From the NCBI GenBank assembly GCA_030068145.1, contig JAPJBO010000010.1, forward strand, positions 310,001-374,000: a stretch of DNA of 64,000 nt, in the 5' to 3' direction. Shown here one piece after another: positions 9,304 through 19,700 of the stretch; position 1 is the stretch's first letter, and each line of letters begins with the position of its first letter. The DNA comes from Diplonema papillatum. Lineage: Eukaryota > Euglenozoa > Diplonemea > Diplonemida > Diplonemidae. A program made the position numbers and the translations under genes. The notes under the pieces are model-generated. The model was not told where the DNA came from. It searched no databases and saw only the letters and a program-made list of their open reading frames with translations.

Positions 9304-10935
9304 GGGGGGGCGGGGAGACGGGAACATACACGGAAGAAAGGCAAGGGGCTTGGCGGTCGGAAGAAGTCCGCGGTCGGACGGTGTAGAGAAGATGTTGCGC
9401 GGGGTGCAGCAAGCGGACGGAGACTGCGGTGTGGACGGCGACCCGGGCGAGGGCGAAGCGTCCATCGACAGGTCGCCGCCGGCGCGCGCTGCGGCGGCGG
9501 CGCCGAAGGACGACGAGCAGGCCCCGGGCTCGCACGAGGCCGACGCCGCCCGCGGGTCGCACGGCTTTTTCGCCGCCGACACGATCGAGTGCACGTCGTG
9601 CAGCAGGAAGATCATGACGGTGATGTTGTCGCCGCTGCGCCGCTCTATGGCGGTGCGGATGAGCTCCCTGCACACTCGGTTGCGCAGGAAGTCTTCCTTG
9701 GACCGGTGCATGTCGACGGGCGTCGACGCATACTTTTCGACGTCGCCCTGGTAAAAGGGGGTGTCGGCCAGGGTGCGATTGACGATGTCAACGGCCTCCT
9801 GGTCCTGCACCACGTCCCACAGCCCGTCCGAAGCGATGATCGCAAACGTGGTGGACTGCGTGATGGGGAAGCTCGTGACCTCCGGCCGGTTCGAAATGGC
9901 GATCTCGTGGTTCTCCTTGATGCCGTGCTTGCCCGAAAAGTCGCCGATGGCGCGCGTCACCAGCGGCAGCTGGATGGCCTCAACACCAGCGACGCGCTTC
10001 TGCCGGCTGACTTCTTCTTCATTCTTCATGTTGTGGTCACGAGTCAGGGGAACGGCAACACCCGCATCGCATAGCACCGCGCGAGAGTCGCCAACCCAGG
10101 CCACGTTGCATTCTGAGTCAGATACGGCGATGACGGTGGCGGTGGTGCCTTGGTTCATGTAGCGGCCGGCTTGCAGCAGTTTGAGGTCGGTTTCGATGAG
10201 CGAGTCGGTCAGCAGGTGCGGGAACTCGAGCGCGCGGAACGCCGACGAGTGGTGCATGATCGACTGCAGCTTCTCCTTCGCCTGGCGGATGACCTCGCGG
10301 CAGCAGTACTCGGCAACCTGCGCGCCGCCGTGCCCGTCGCAGACGATGCCGATCGCGACGTCGTCGAATTTCTCCGAGAAAAAGTCGTCTTCCATCGTGC
10401 TCCGCGGACCCTTCTCCAGCACCGCGGCGATGGTAGGATTCGACTTCTCGACCGTAGCGTTTGCCGGCCGATGCACCCGCCACATCTGCAGCGGCTCGGT
10501 CTTCCGGTCGCGCCGCATGTACGTCAAGTTCGGGTCCAAGCTCTCGACGCCCTCGGAGATCACGAACCCGTCGTCGTCGTCGCACGGCAACCCCATGAAG
10601 CTCTTCTGCTTCTTGAACCGGGCGTGCGGCGCGTCCGCGTGGTCGTCTACGAACATGAACCCGCCGGCCGCAACCGCCGGATGCGTCGCTGCGCGGCTGC
10701 CGACGATCCCCGGGCCGGCGGACCCTGCCGTCGGCGTCCACGCCACCGGGCTGCTGCTGGACTCCGACTTCCCGCGGCCGTAGGGGGGGCTCCGCAGGCC
10801 GGAGTCGAGGGTGCCGCCCATGCTGGACGTGGAGTATATCAAGTCGTCGTCGTCGTTGTCGCGCATGTCCCACAGCGCACGCGCGGCGGCGCATTGGCCC
10901 CCGCTCCTGAGCGGCGGCGGCGCGTACATGTCCAT
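9289..10935 (-). CDS. PP2C-family (PPM) Ser/Thr protein phosphatase
   Basis: This is a 548-residue frame starting at ATG 10935, the first of two close Met codons; upstream in-frame codons run into a low-complexity GA tract. Residues 1-165 are disordered and acidic or Ser/Pro-rich. The PP2C domain spans about 166-447, with motifs in order RSTMEDDFF (Glu182, Asp183), CDGHGG (Asp200), GTTATV near 263, WVGDSRAVL (Asp283), SDGLWDV (Asp370) and SGDNITVMI (Asp436). These Asp residues are the expected metal ligands of a Mg/Mn-dependent phosphatase, which removes phosphate from Ser/Thr. No signal peptide or membrane segment was seen, so it is probably cytosolic or nuclear. The tail is Ala/Ser/Pro-rich. 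The last residues (PPPPFF) and the stop lie in a C-run and in the inserted retroelement, so the native C-terminus is not shown here. A GTATGT just before the C-run could instead be a splice donor. Confidence 0.9.
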   Translation of the reverse strand: MDMYAPPPLRSGGQCAAARALWDMRDNDDDDLIYSTSSMGGTLDSGLRSPPYGRGKSESSSSPVAWTPTAGSAGPGIVGSRAATHPAVAAGGFMFVDDHADAPHARFKKQKSFMGLPCDDDDGFVISEGVESLDPNLTYMRRDRKTEPLQMWRVHRPANATVEKSNPTIAAVLEKGPRSTMEDDFFSEKFDDVAIGIVCDGHGGAQVAEYCCREVIRQAKEKLQSIMHHSSAFRALEFPHLLTDSLIETDLKLLQAGRYMNQGTTATVIAVSDSECNVAWVGDSRAVLCDAGVAVPLTRDHNMKNEEEVSRQKRVAGVEAIQLPLVTRAIGDFSGKHGIKENHEIAISNRPEVTSFPITQSTTFAIIASDGLWDVVQDQEAVDIVNRTLADTPFYQGDVEKYASTPVDMHRSKEDFLRNRVCRELIRTAIERRSGDNITVMIFLLHDVHSIVSAAKKPCDPRAASASCEPGACSSSFGAAAAARAGGDLSMDASPSPGSPSTPQSPSACCTPRNIFSTPSDRGLLPTAKPLAFLPCMFPSPRPPPPFF

Positions 10936-11253
10936 GCGCCTCTTCCCCCACCGAGTGACAGAGAGCCGAAGAGAAAGAGAGAGAGAGAGAGAGAAAAAAA
11001 AGAGAGAGAGAGAACAAGAGCGGCTAGATCCGGCCAGGCACAAAAACTTGGAGTCGAACCGTTTCTTTTCGAACGCGCGCCCGCGCGGCAGCTCAGGCAG
11101 AGGGGGGGGCGGCCCCGTCAACAGTCTCCCGTCCCGTAGCTTGCCTCCACTTTCTTTCCCACCTTCTCCAACCCCGGTCTATTTGCCTGAAGGGGAACAT
11201 GCGTTGTGCGGTGGACCGACGGCTCCGCGAGCCAATAGAGACGAAAGGTGGGT
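10936..11253. other. Upstream region of the PP2C gene with GA tract
   Basis: This holds a purine-rich GA/A tract (about 10967-11014) immediately 5' of the phosphatase start, likely leader or promoter sequence. No TATA-like motif or other gene was recognised. Confidence 0.5.
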
Positions 11254-12035
11254 GGATATTATTTTTTTTCCGACCGAGGCCTGCGTGTGGTGTCATGGTA
11301 GGTACCAGGGAAAGCCTGCTACACGGGAGCCAAGCTTCACGCGTTCGGCGGTACTGCAGAGCCACGGGCCTACGGGTCAAGTGGCTACCGATTTCCCAAA
11401 CTAAAGCATCAAGGCATGGCGCACTTTGGGGCTTGGCGCTCGCGCTGAACACAAGCTCGTCGAGACGGTCAGCCACAGGGCAGAGCGGACGGGGTTGTGG
11501 CACTGTGTTGCCCCGGACTCAAGCTTTGCAAGCTGTGGTTGACCGTCACGTTCCTGGACCAGGAGCGGCCTTTTTCTTCTGTTTCTTCTTCTTCTTCCGA
11601 CCGAGGCCTGCAGTGTGGTGTCATGGGGGGGCCTTCACGTGGCGACACTTTTGACCGCACCTTAATTGAGTCGCGGTAGCCCCCAACCGCCAGCATCATG
11701 TACTTGATGCGACGCGGAACAAGTGCTGACAGCACCGCCCGGCGAATAGAGGGCCACAAAAGTGGCAAATCGACCGGTCGGGGGGCGCTTGGCAGCCAAT
11801 GGCCTGATGGCTGAGTGCACACCTGTAGCCGTGTTGTGTATAAGGCTTCGTGGAGGTCTGGGCAACCACCTCATCACAATAGGCGCAAACCGTCTCGACA
11901 GTGATTGGACAGTCGGGATGCCGGGGGCGGGTCTCCATGAAGAAGAGAAAAGTAAAGCAAGACCTGCTCCCTGCGCTGCTGTCTCCGGCTTCGGCAGACG
12001 ACGCATACTACTACTACTTGACTGTGGCGGGCTGC
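11254..12035 (-). repeat. Dispersed repeat family D, copy 1
   Basis: The segment from about 11640 to 12030 is closely similar, in inverted orientation, to 25950-26350. Shared landmarks are CCGCCAGCATCATGTACTTG, the run GTGCTGACAGCACCGCCCGG and GGTCTCCATGAAGAAGAG. The motif CCGACCGAGGCCTGC occurs twice (about 11270 and 11600), bounding a sub-unit whose GGGCTTGGCGCTCGCGCTG recurs near 21880. It is a multi-part repeat that may be a retroposed or tandem unit. A short conserved frame lies within it. Confidence 0.7.
11696..11938 (-). CDS. Small Cys/His-rich ORF in repeat family D
   Basis: This 80-residue frame begins at an ATG. It has CAYC, an internal His/Cys-spaced stretch, then CHFCGPLFAG and RCCQH, an arrangement that could bind zinc. 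A related frame (83 residues) at 26029-26280 keeps the same start, the same CAYCDEVV segment and the same C-terminal 25 residues. Between them the two copies differ by indels that shift frame and then restore it, which argues against strong coding constraint across the middle. I do not recognise the family. It may be a small gene carried by the repeat or a coincidental open frame. Confidence 0.35.
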   Translation of the reverse strand: METRPRHPDCPITVETVCAYCDEVVAQTSTKPYTQHGYRCALSHQAIGCQAPPDRSICHFCGPLFAGRCCQHLFRVASST

Positions 12036-13282
12036 CTTGATGTTACTTTGATCAAACTCACACTAAGCTGAAACTACTACTACTACTACCGACTGAGGCC
12101 GGTCCAGCCGGCATTTCCCCTTGAGCTGCGTCGTTGCCTGAGGTCGCCAGAACCTTGAGCAATTCGGCAGCAATTGTTCAGGGGTTTCCCTTTTGAGCAT
12201 AATTCCAAGTACGGTGGCAACCACTGGTCCGAGTTTCACGTTGAAACTCTCTGCCTTTCACGTCGAAGTAGAACTGCCTCACCTTGCTCACACAATCTCA
12301 AGCGCCCCCTGAACGCGTTAGGGGACACGAAACCCGCGAAGTTCGCCCTGTTTTGTTTGATCGTTCGCGGGACACGCGAGCACTTTGCTAAGATGTTCGG
12401 CTGGCAGATCCAGCACAGTCCTGTTGGTGAAGAGCTCGACCTGGCCCGGCCAAGTTGGCGCGGACCTGCGGGGAACGCGATGATAGCACTGAGGCTTGTA
12501 AGAACGCGCAGGCAGGTGCAGCCGACGGAGGACTCCGCTTACACGCCCCGTTTGCTCCTTCGATCGCGACTTGCGGCAGATCAAGACTTTCCGAAGAGAT
12601 CGAAATATTTTATTCTGGTTGCCACCAGTGAGACACCCACCTCCTCCAGCACACGGCACTAGGTGCGTTGAGCCTGATTCCAGACGCTCGGTACGCCAAC
12701 CATTCTCATGCTGATCCCAGACGCCCGGCACCTTCTCCCACACAAGCCTGGTTCCAGCACATAGCGCTAGGAGCGTTGACCGTTCTCGAGCCTGATTCCA
12801 GACGCTCGGTACGTCGATCATTCATGACACGATGCGTCCACCATCACGTCAAGAGATAGCAACAGGTCCGAGGTGAAACCCCCCGTGATGCAGTGACACA
12901 ACCTACAAAACGGCGGAGGAACTTCAAAGATTCTCTCCTGTTTGAATCTGAAACATCCGCGAGAGCATCGCCAAGACTAAAAAGAAAACAGGAAGACGAT
13001 CCTCCAAGGCACCACGGCGCGGGGAGGATTGGAGACGGGGAAGGGCAGTGCGAGCTGGAGCAGGGAAGCAGTGGCTACAACAGCCCGATTTCGAGTGGGG
13101 GAGCGGGCGGAGGGTGCGGGTGGGAACCTTGGGCAACAACAACAGAAAAAAAAGAACTCGACTGGTGGCTGGGCGACGTTTCAGGTTCAGAACACGTGCT
13201 AATTGCTGTTCTGAGGGGGACACGACACCTTTGACTGTTTTTAGAGTGCAAGTTCCTTTTTGCAGAAGCTCGTCTCTCCTGC
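12036..13282. other. No gene recognised; short internal duplications
   Basis: The stretch contains GAGCCTGATTCCAGACGCTC twice (about 12669 and 12788) with related CTGATCCCAGACGCCCGG between them. A minus-strand frame of 167 codons (12318-12821) spans this duplication but has no recognisable domain. I consider it unsupported. Confidence 0.5.
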
Positions 13283-13455
13283 ACGGTGAGGCCCAGCCTT
13301 AGAGCTGGAGTTAAAAAGGATTTGCCCGAGCCACACCCCACGGTGTGCTATAACCAAAAACGCGTGTAAATCCACACCCGAAAAGCGGGTGTGACCACCC
13401 CGCTTTTCAACTCAGCTTAACCCCAGCCTCTTAAGGCTGGACTCCGCCGTGTGTG
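13283..13455. mobile_element. Palindromic MITE-like family C, copy 2
   Basis: This foldback element of about 170 bp has a left end CAGCCTTAGAGCTGGAGTTAA mirrored by TTAACCCCAGCCTCTTAAGG at the right. Between them are inverted CACACCCG and CGGGTGTG motifs around GCGTGTAAATCC. Other copies lie at 1732-1885 and 27025-27197. There is no coding capacity. Confidence 0.7.
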
Positions 13456-13685
13456 TGGTGACAGTACCTGCCAACTTTCTAGTTTCTGGTCAAGGACTTC
13501 GCAACCCACTCTTAGAGACACGCTGAGTAAGTCGCCAGGTCCTGATCCCGTCGTTTCCCTCCAGGCGGGTTTCAGGGGGACAATCGAGTTTTCACCGATA
13601 GGCAATCTGGGCAGATTGCTGCGGCGCACTTCCCTTTTTTGCTGACATTGGGTGGCAAGCGCTGTCGGCGACCGCCGTCGCTTTA

Positions 13686-13975
13686 GGCTGGGGGAATGGC
13701 AAGAACGTGTTCAGGAATGGATATGTGCTCAACACCGCACTGGCCGTCTGCGCCGTGTTTCGGTCTAAGCCACGGACCCATAAGGCGGAGCACCGTCAGC
13801 GCGGAAGTTATGGCCGAACTTTAAGTTTTAGGCTGGGGGATTGCAAGAACGTGCTTGGATTGGATACGTGCTCAACACCGCACTGGTCGTGTCTGCGCCG
13901 TGTTTCGGTCCTTTAAGCCACGGACCCATAAGGCGGACCACCATCAGCGCGGAACGTATGACTGAACTTTAAGCT
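13686..13975 (+). repeat. Family A, two tandem units
   Basis: Two adjacent copies with a period of about 150 bp each run from GGCTGGGGGA through GCAAGAACGTG, GTGCTCAACACCGCACTGG and CCACGGACCCATAAGGCGGA to CAGCGCGGAA and AACTTTAAG. This is the clearest evidence that family A can exist as a tandem repeat. Confidence 0.75.
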
Positions 13976-14290
13976 TAGGCTGGGAGGTGGCAGGCAGTCG
14001 CTTCTCGGACCAAGCCTCGTCGCCCGCGCCAGCAAGGTCCGAATACGAAGAAACGAGGGCCCCCCCACAGGTGTGTAGTTTGGGCGCTCCGTGCGCGTGG
14101 GCTGGGCCGCCTGCCGAAATGGATCGAAGCCCTTCTTTTTCCTGAGTGGATCCTAGCGCAGTGACCGAGTGTGTGAAGAAGCACACGTGGCGCGGGCTTG
14201 CAGTGCAGTGCGTGGGAAACCCGCCTGCCGAGAGGAATTCTTCTGAGACTGAGATTAGGAATTCGATCGTTCACGGGAGCAAAATGAAAA

Positions 14291-14541
<251 letters not shown>

Positions 14542-14587
14542 TGTCTCTCATCTCTCCGGGAATCTCCGGCCTCTCTGCTCCCCCGTA

Positions 14588-14730
14588 TTGTGTGCTCCAC
14601 ACCGCACTGGTCCTATCTGCACCATGTTTCGGTCCTTTAAGCCACGGACACAGCGGACCATCATCAGCGCGGAACCTGAGTGTCGGCAGATAGGACAGCA
14701 GTGCGAGTCTGGTTTGTCAGGCGGCTTTTT
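14588..14730 (+). repeat. Dispersed repeat family A, copy
   Basis: GTGCTCCACACCGCACTGG, CATGTTTCGGTCCTTTAAGC and CATCAGCGCGGAACC are followed by GAGTGTCGGCAGATAGGACA. This joins the right part of one family A unit to the left part of the next, as expected for a fragment of a tandem array. Confidence 0.7.
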
Positions 14731-15558
14731 CGCAGATCGTCACAGCCAGGACCGGACCACCCATGCATAACGCGATCACAGGCAAGTCCGCGCGGGGAGG
14801 CGTCGTCTGCGCTACGTTTCGGGGCTCGCTTATTTTTAGAAGATACGAGCGGAAAAATGACGCTCCGCCTTGACAGGTTTCCAAAGCGCCTTTGCTGAAG
14901 GTGTTGTACGCTCCAGAGGTCCACACAGGCCTTCGTGTCGACTGGTGCCGTGAAATACTCGACGTAGCTGCTTCGACTCCGAATGGAAGGGAGGAAATCC
15001 AATACAAACACAATCTGATTTGTTCTTCGCTTACACCACCGTGTGTTCACTCAGGACTTTGACCTGTTTTGTTTGTGTGATTCGTCGTGTAGGGGAAGAC
15101 CCGCATGACCTCACACCCGTTTTGCCTCACGTCCGTTCAACACGTGGTTCGGTAGTTACAACACTTGGGATCCCTTCTGTTCTTTGTCGGGCAGCATCGT
15201 CGAGCATTTCCTTTCAAGCTGGCGCTTATGTAAACAAACTACTTTTTAGAGTGGAAGTTCGCTCAGAGACTTTTGTAGTCAGGTTCCCCCTGAGGTGAGG
15301 TATCTTCGACTTTCCCTAATACCCCCAGTGTTTTTGTTTTCCCTTGGTGTCTTTCGACCTTTTGCTATTTTTTTCTACTTTGCTCTGCATAAGTTTGCAG
15401 GTTCGCAGGTAAGCACAGCTTCGCCTGCCAGTCGCACCTTCACGTTCGTTTCCAACACAATAAGTTTGCAACACCAGGATTCACGGAAGCAAACTTTCGT
15501 TCGCGCCGACACGTACATTTCGCGTGCCCAGATACTTGGGCAGCTACTCTAGCACAGA
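14731..15558. other. No gene recognised
   Basis: Short open frames only. Near 15245 a TTTTAGAGTGGAAGTTCG motif of dispersed family E occurs. GAGCATTTCCTTTCAAGC near 15200 resembles the end of family F. Confidence 0.5.
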
Positions 15559-15703
15559 GGTCAAACGATTGCGATAATATGCGACAGTCCGTACAATACT
15601 GTATTTGCCCGGGTGTTAATCGTGCGATAATGCAAATGAAAATGCTGTAAGTGGCACCAAAATCCCAAATGCGATAATATGCGACAAAGCGAATCGTTTG
15701 ACC
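15559..15703. mobile_element. 145-bp MITE-like foldback element
   Basis: GGTCAAACGATTGCG at the left end is mirrored by CGAATCGTTTGACC at the right. GCGATAATATGCGACA occurs as a direct repeat inside each end. The interior is AT-rich and non-coding. The structure fits a miniature inverted-repeat element; no transposase relative was seen in the window. Confidence 0.6.
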
Positions 15704-16768
<1,065 letters not shown>

Positions 16769-16990
16769 AATCCTACATCCTGTCCTGAGGTTACGTTGTC
16801 TTTGGTTGTTGCTGTCGTTGCTCAGGTTGCTGCGGCTCAGGCTTCAGTCGCAGAACAGCATAAGAAGGGAAAGACAAACAAAGGAACCCATCGAAACATT
16901 TCTTCTTGCGCAAGGAAACAAACAGACGAGCATCTGGCCAGTGCGTGATGGAGGGTGAATAGACCGCGAAAACGGCGCATCACAACAGAA

Positions 16991-17018
16991 GGGGAAGGGG
17001 GAGATACAAACAAGTAGG
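16991..17018. repeat. 28-bp direct repeat, copy 1 (3' side of YR element)
   Basis: GGGGAAGGGGGAGATACAAA followed by CAAGTAGG lies just downstream of the RT/RNase H stop codon. The same 28 bases lie at 20969-20996 before the Gag start. Tyrosine-recombinase retroelements often carry split direct repeats that template a circular intermediate, and these may be such repeats. Confidence 0.7.
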
Positions 17019-17041
17019 ACCTCTGTGCGATGCCTCCTTGA

Positions 17042-18742
17042 TCAGACTTGGACGGCTGTATGGTGGTCCAATGCGAACCCCCCAGGGCATGTCTTCACAC
17101 CTTCTCGGCAGACTCGAAAGGCATCACTACCAACTGTGCCCCTGCGCGAGTACGAGTCAGCGGGCATTCTGTCTGTGGGAAGCCAAGCCACTAGTGCCCC
17201 CAAGGCGAATGAGCGAAAAATAGCAAAGTGTTCTTTCAACATGGCGTTGGCCAAACGAGTCGTCGAGTGTCCCTTTGTCAGAACGTGAAATACGGCCATG
17301 TTGTCAGTTAGGAAAAGCGGCGACCTGCAACCCAAACTGCGGGCGGTGCGAACGGCACGCAGTGCGGCACGCAGCTCCAGATGGAAGATACCATCTGTCG
17401 TCGACCACCTACCCCAACTGGCACCAGCAGTGGTGCATGTGTTGTAGCACACGCCCCATCCAACGCTGCTAGCATCCGACCATAACACACAATCAAAGAC
17501 CTCCGGAGGCCTCGACCTCGGGGGCATCCAGTCGGGTACACGAAGCCTGCTGAGGAAAACAGCTACATCACTGCGAAAACCTTGAGGGAGACACTGAGGG
17601 GACGACCAGGTTAGTTGTCCCTTTCCAATCTTAGCTGCACGATCTCGCACCCACTCCAACACCTCGGCATAATGACACAACCAGTGCCCCGTTGCGTAAC
17701 ACGTCCAGACAATACAACCTACTACGTACCATACCTGTCTGACCGAAACCACCGGGGACCGCAACAGCCCTGCTATCGCGTCCGTGGTGTCAGCTCGCCA
17801 AAGGTCAGGCAGGCGAAAGCCGGAGCCTGCAAGGTCCCATTCGATCCCAAGATATTCCAACTGTTGTGTTGGTTGCAAAATACTCTTGGCATCGTTAATC
17901 TCGGCCCTGACCTGAGCCGACCTTTCAAGAAATTGTGCTGCGTTCGACTGACACTCGATGGCTGTCCTCCCTAAAATGATGATATCGTCGTAGCACGCCG
18001 CGCCACAATTTAACAGACCAGGACCCATTATGGTTTCAGTGGACCGCTGTGCCACGTAGGGTGCCCATGACCAGCCCATGGGCATTCTGGTCCAGCGATA
18101 CCAGGTCGACCCCACGCGAAACACAAAAAAGGAGGAATTGTAGGCGTCGAGAGGAAACTGATGGAAGTATCCCCGGAAATCAATCTTGATTGCCCATTTA
18201 AATCCTGACGAAAGGATGAGGTGGGACAGAGTCAATGGGCTAGGCAACTTGAAGGCGGGCGGACGATGCATGATGTCATTGACCGGTCTACCGTCGACGA
18301 CGAGCCGTCGTACCATGGGGTCCTTCTTAGGCACATCGAAAAGCGACACTACCGCACGCACCGGGTCTGAACGATGTTGCGGAAGCGCCACGTGCTGGGC
18401 AACGCACTGATGGATAAAAGCGGCCGGCATCCGGGTTTTTGGACCGGGAACCGGAGATCGAGAGAGCACTGCCTGTGAAAACGCGCCGGTCTCTTGCAGC
18501 ATGTCGATGAAAGATACGTCCCATCCTGAATCTAACGCCATGCGTCTGAGTGCCTTCAAGTCTATTAGACCCGTCGGGAAATCATCCAGACGGGCTCCGG
18601 GAGCGCGATTGTCAGCAGCCTTTGAAAAGGAGGCGAGGAAAGGTATGAGCTCCGAGTATACGAACCTCCAGAACTCATCTGGGTATGCACATATACCTTC
18701 CCCAAAAAGTATCCTGTACAAGTCAGGGACCCGCGCATGCCT
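17042..18742 (-). CDS. Reverse transcriptase / RNase H of the YR retroelement
   Basis: This frame follows the recombinase stop codon directly. It is open far upstream, overlapping the recombinase in another frame, but recognisable protein begins only around 18742. No Met lies near that point, so expression by a -1 shift from the recombinase frame is likely; no classic slippery heptamer was seen. Motifs in order are KIDFRGYFHQFPL (RT motif A), RMPMGWSWAPYVAQ (motif B), CYDDIII (catalytic Asp pair, coded near 17975-17990) and YLGIEWDL. RNase H follows, with LWSDASSVGWG, FHLELRAA and LTDNMAVFHVL. The RT type, with RMPMGW before the DD box, is that of DIRS-order elements. Role: reverse transcription of the element RNA and removal of its RNA strand. 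The product is about 566 residues without the overlapping lead. Confidence 0.9.
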   Translation of the reverse strand, partial: RHARVPDLYRILFGEGICAYPDEFWRFVYSELIPFLASFSKAADNRAPGARLDDFPTGLIDLKALRRMALDSGWDVSFIDMLQETGAFSQAVLSRSPVPGPKTRMPAAFIHQCVAQHVALPQHRSDPVRAVVSLFDVPKKDPMVRRLVVDGRPVNDIMHRPPAFKLPSPLTLSHLILSSGFKWAIKIDFRGYFHQFPLDAYNSSFFVFRVGSTWYRWTRMPMGWSWAPYVAQRSTETIMGPGLLNCGAACYDDIIILGRTAIECQSNAAQFLERSAQVRAEINDAKSILQPTQQLEYLGIEWDLAGSGFRLPDLWRADTTDAIAGLLRSPVVSVRQVWYVVGCIVWTCYATGHWLCHYAEVLEWVRDRAAKIGKGQLTWSSPQCLPQGFRSDVAVFLSRLRVPDWMPPRSRPPEVFDCVLWSDASSVGWGVCYNTCTTAGASWGRWSTTDGIFHLELRAALRAVRTARSLGCRSPLFLTDNMAVFHVLTKGHSTTRLANAMLKEHFAIFRSFALGALVAWLPTDRMPADSYSRRGTVGSDAFRVCREGVKTCPGGFALDHHTAVQV

Positions 18743-19695
18743 TACTGAAGGGCAGACAGTTGTGCCGGCCTGCGGCCTATGTCCGCAGGTGCCGTTTGCA
18801 TCATATACCGGCGTGTCGTGCGGGGATCGGAATGGCGGAGCAACTCGACGAGCTCCTGCCTCGTGGCTCCATCCCTCTCTAGTACCTGGGTGGCGCCACG
18901 ACGGAAACTGTGCAAGACGGCTCCTGGCGGCAAGGCAGCTCGGATCCTCTGAAGGGCGACATCGTACTCTTGTTTCGTCTGAGCAAATACGGGTCCCGAC
19001 CGGGTCGCTCGGACGAGTCGAACCAGCCGTGCAGTGAGAAGCCCGGGCGGCATGTACTCCGGAGCATTGTAGGACTTTGCCTGTTTCTCCTTCATGTACA
19101 GTTGCAGCCCGACCATCTGCGGGGAGGCACCCCGGTTGTGGATCTCCTCCACATCTTCGCACGTCAGCACGCGGAGATCGGGAACTCGAGCCCGAGTCAA
19201 CCATACCGTCGCTACCATCGCGGCCTCGCGTGCATGGCCTTTCTGCTCCAGCCTTTCGACTGTCGCTCTCGCCTGAGCCGTATCGAGCGGCGTCGCCTGA
19301 TGGGGTCGAACCATCACCGAAAGCCGCTTCAAGGCCTGCGCCGTCTGCTGGACACGTCTCGTCCTCACCCCGCGTATGCCGTGGTCCACCAATACCTTCA
19401 TGAGCCGCGAGAGGTAATTTCGCACGGTCAACGGCTGGGCCGGTCCCAAACGACTCCAAGCAAACCGAACGAGAGACAAATCGACGGGGGCGCGCCTCTC
19501 TTGCGTCTCCAGGAAACGAGAGAACTGGGCCAGCAGCCGGTCGGCCTCGCCGACATTTCTCGGACCCGTTGCGAACAGATGTGCGTGTTCGGGCGGGATG
19601 CTGCTGGCAATGGCGCGAGCCAGTGCGTGTCCGTCGCGAATCAAGAACAGCTCGTGTTCTAGTCTCTCGCGGGCGCTCTGGTTTCGCAGAAGCAT
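18742..19695 (-). CDS. Tyrosine recombinase of the retroelement
   Basis: This 317-residue protein starts at ATG 19695, five bases after the Gag stop (TGA-GCAGC-ATG), a spacing that suits termination-reinitiation. The N-terminal half (about 70-120) looks like the core-binding helices of phage-integrase-type recombinases. The catalytic half carries LTRARVPDL (Arg170), HSFRRGA (His262, Arg265), RHSDPRTT (His288) and RRYM (Tyr297), so the Arg-His-Arg-His-Tyr set is complete. Role: integrating the circular DNA copy by strand exchange instead of a DDE integrase. Its position before RT is unusual for DIRS-order elements. The (TG)n on both sides may reflect its target preference. A longer in-frame opening upstream overlaps Gag and is not needed. 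Confidence 0.9.
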   Translation of the reverse strand: MLLRNQSARERLEHELFLIRDGHALARAIASSIPPEHAHLFATGPRNVGEADRLLAQFSRFLETQERRAPVDLSLVRFAWSRLGPAQPLTVRNYLSRLMKVLVDHGIRGVRTRRVQQTAQALKRLSVMVRPHQATPLDTAQARATVERLEQKGHAREAAMVATVWLTRARVPDLRVLTCEDVEEIHNRGASPQMVGLQLYMKEKQAKSYNAPEYMPPGLLTARLVRLVRATRSGPVFAQTKQEYDVALQRIRAALPPGAVLHSFRRGATQVLERDGATRQELVELLRHSDPRTTRRYMMQTAPADIGRRPAQLSALQ

Positions 19696-19700
19696 GCTGC

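Noticed and set aside
10118-11139. 300-330 codon frames on both strands over the phosphatase
   Set aside because: They are Arg/Pro-rich shadows of the GC-rich PP2C coding frame.
12318-12821. 167-codon minus frame with internal duplication
   Set aside because: The duplication is visible at DNA level without coding bias, and no domain was recognised.
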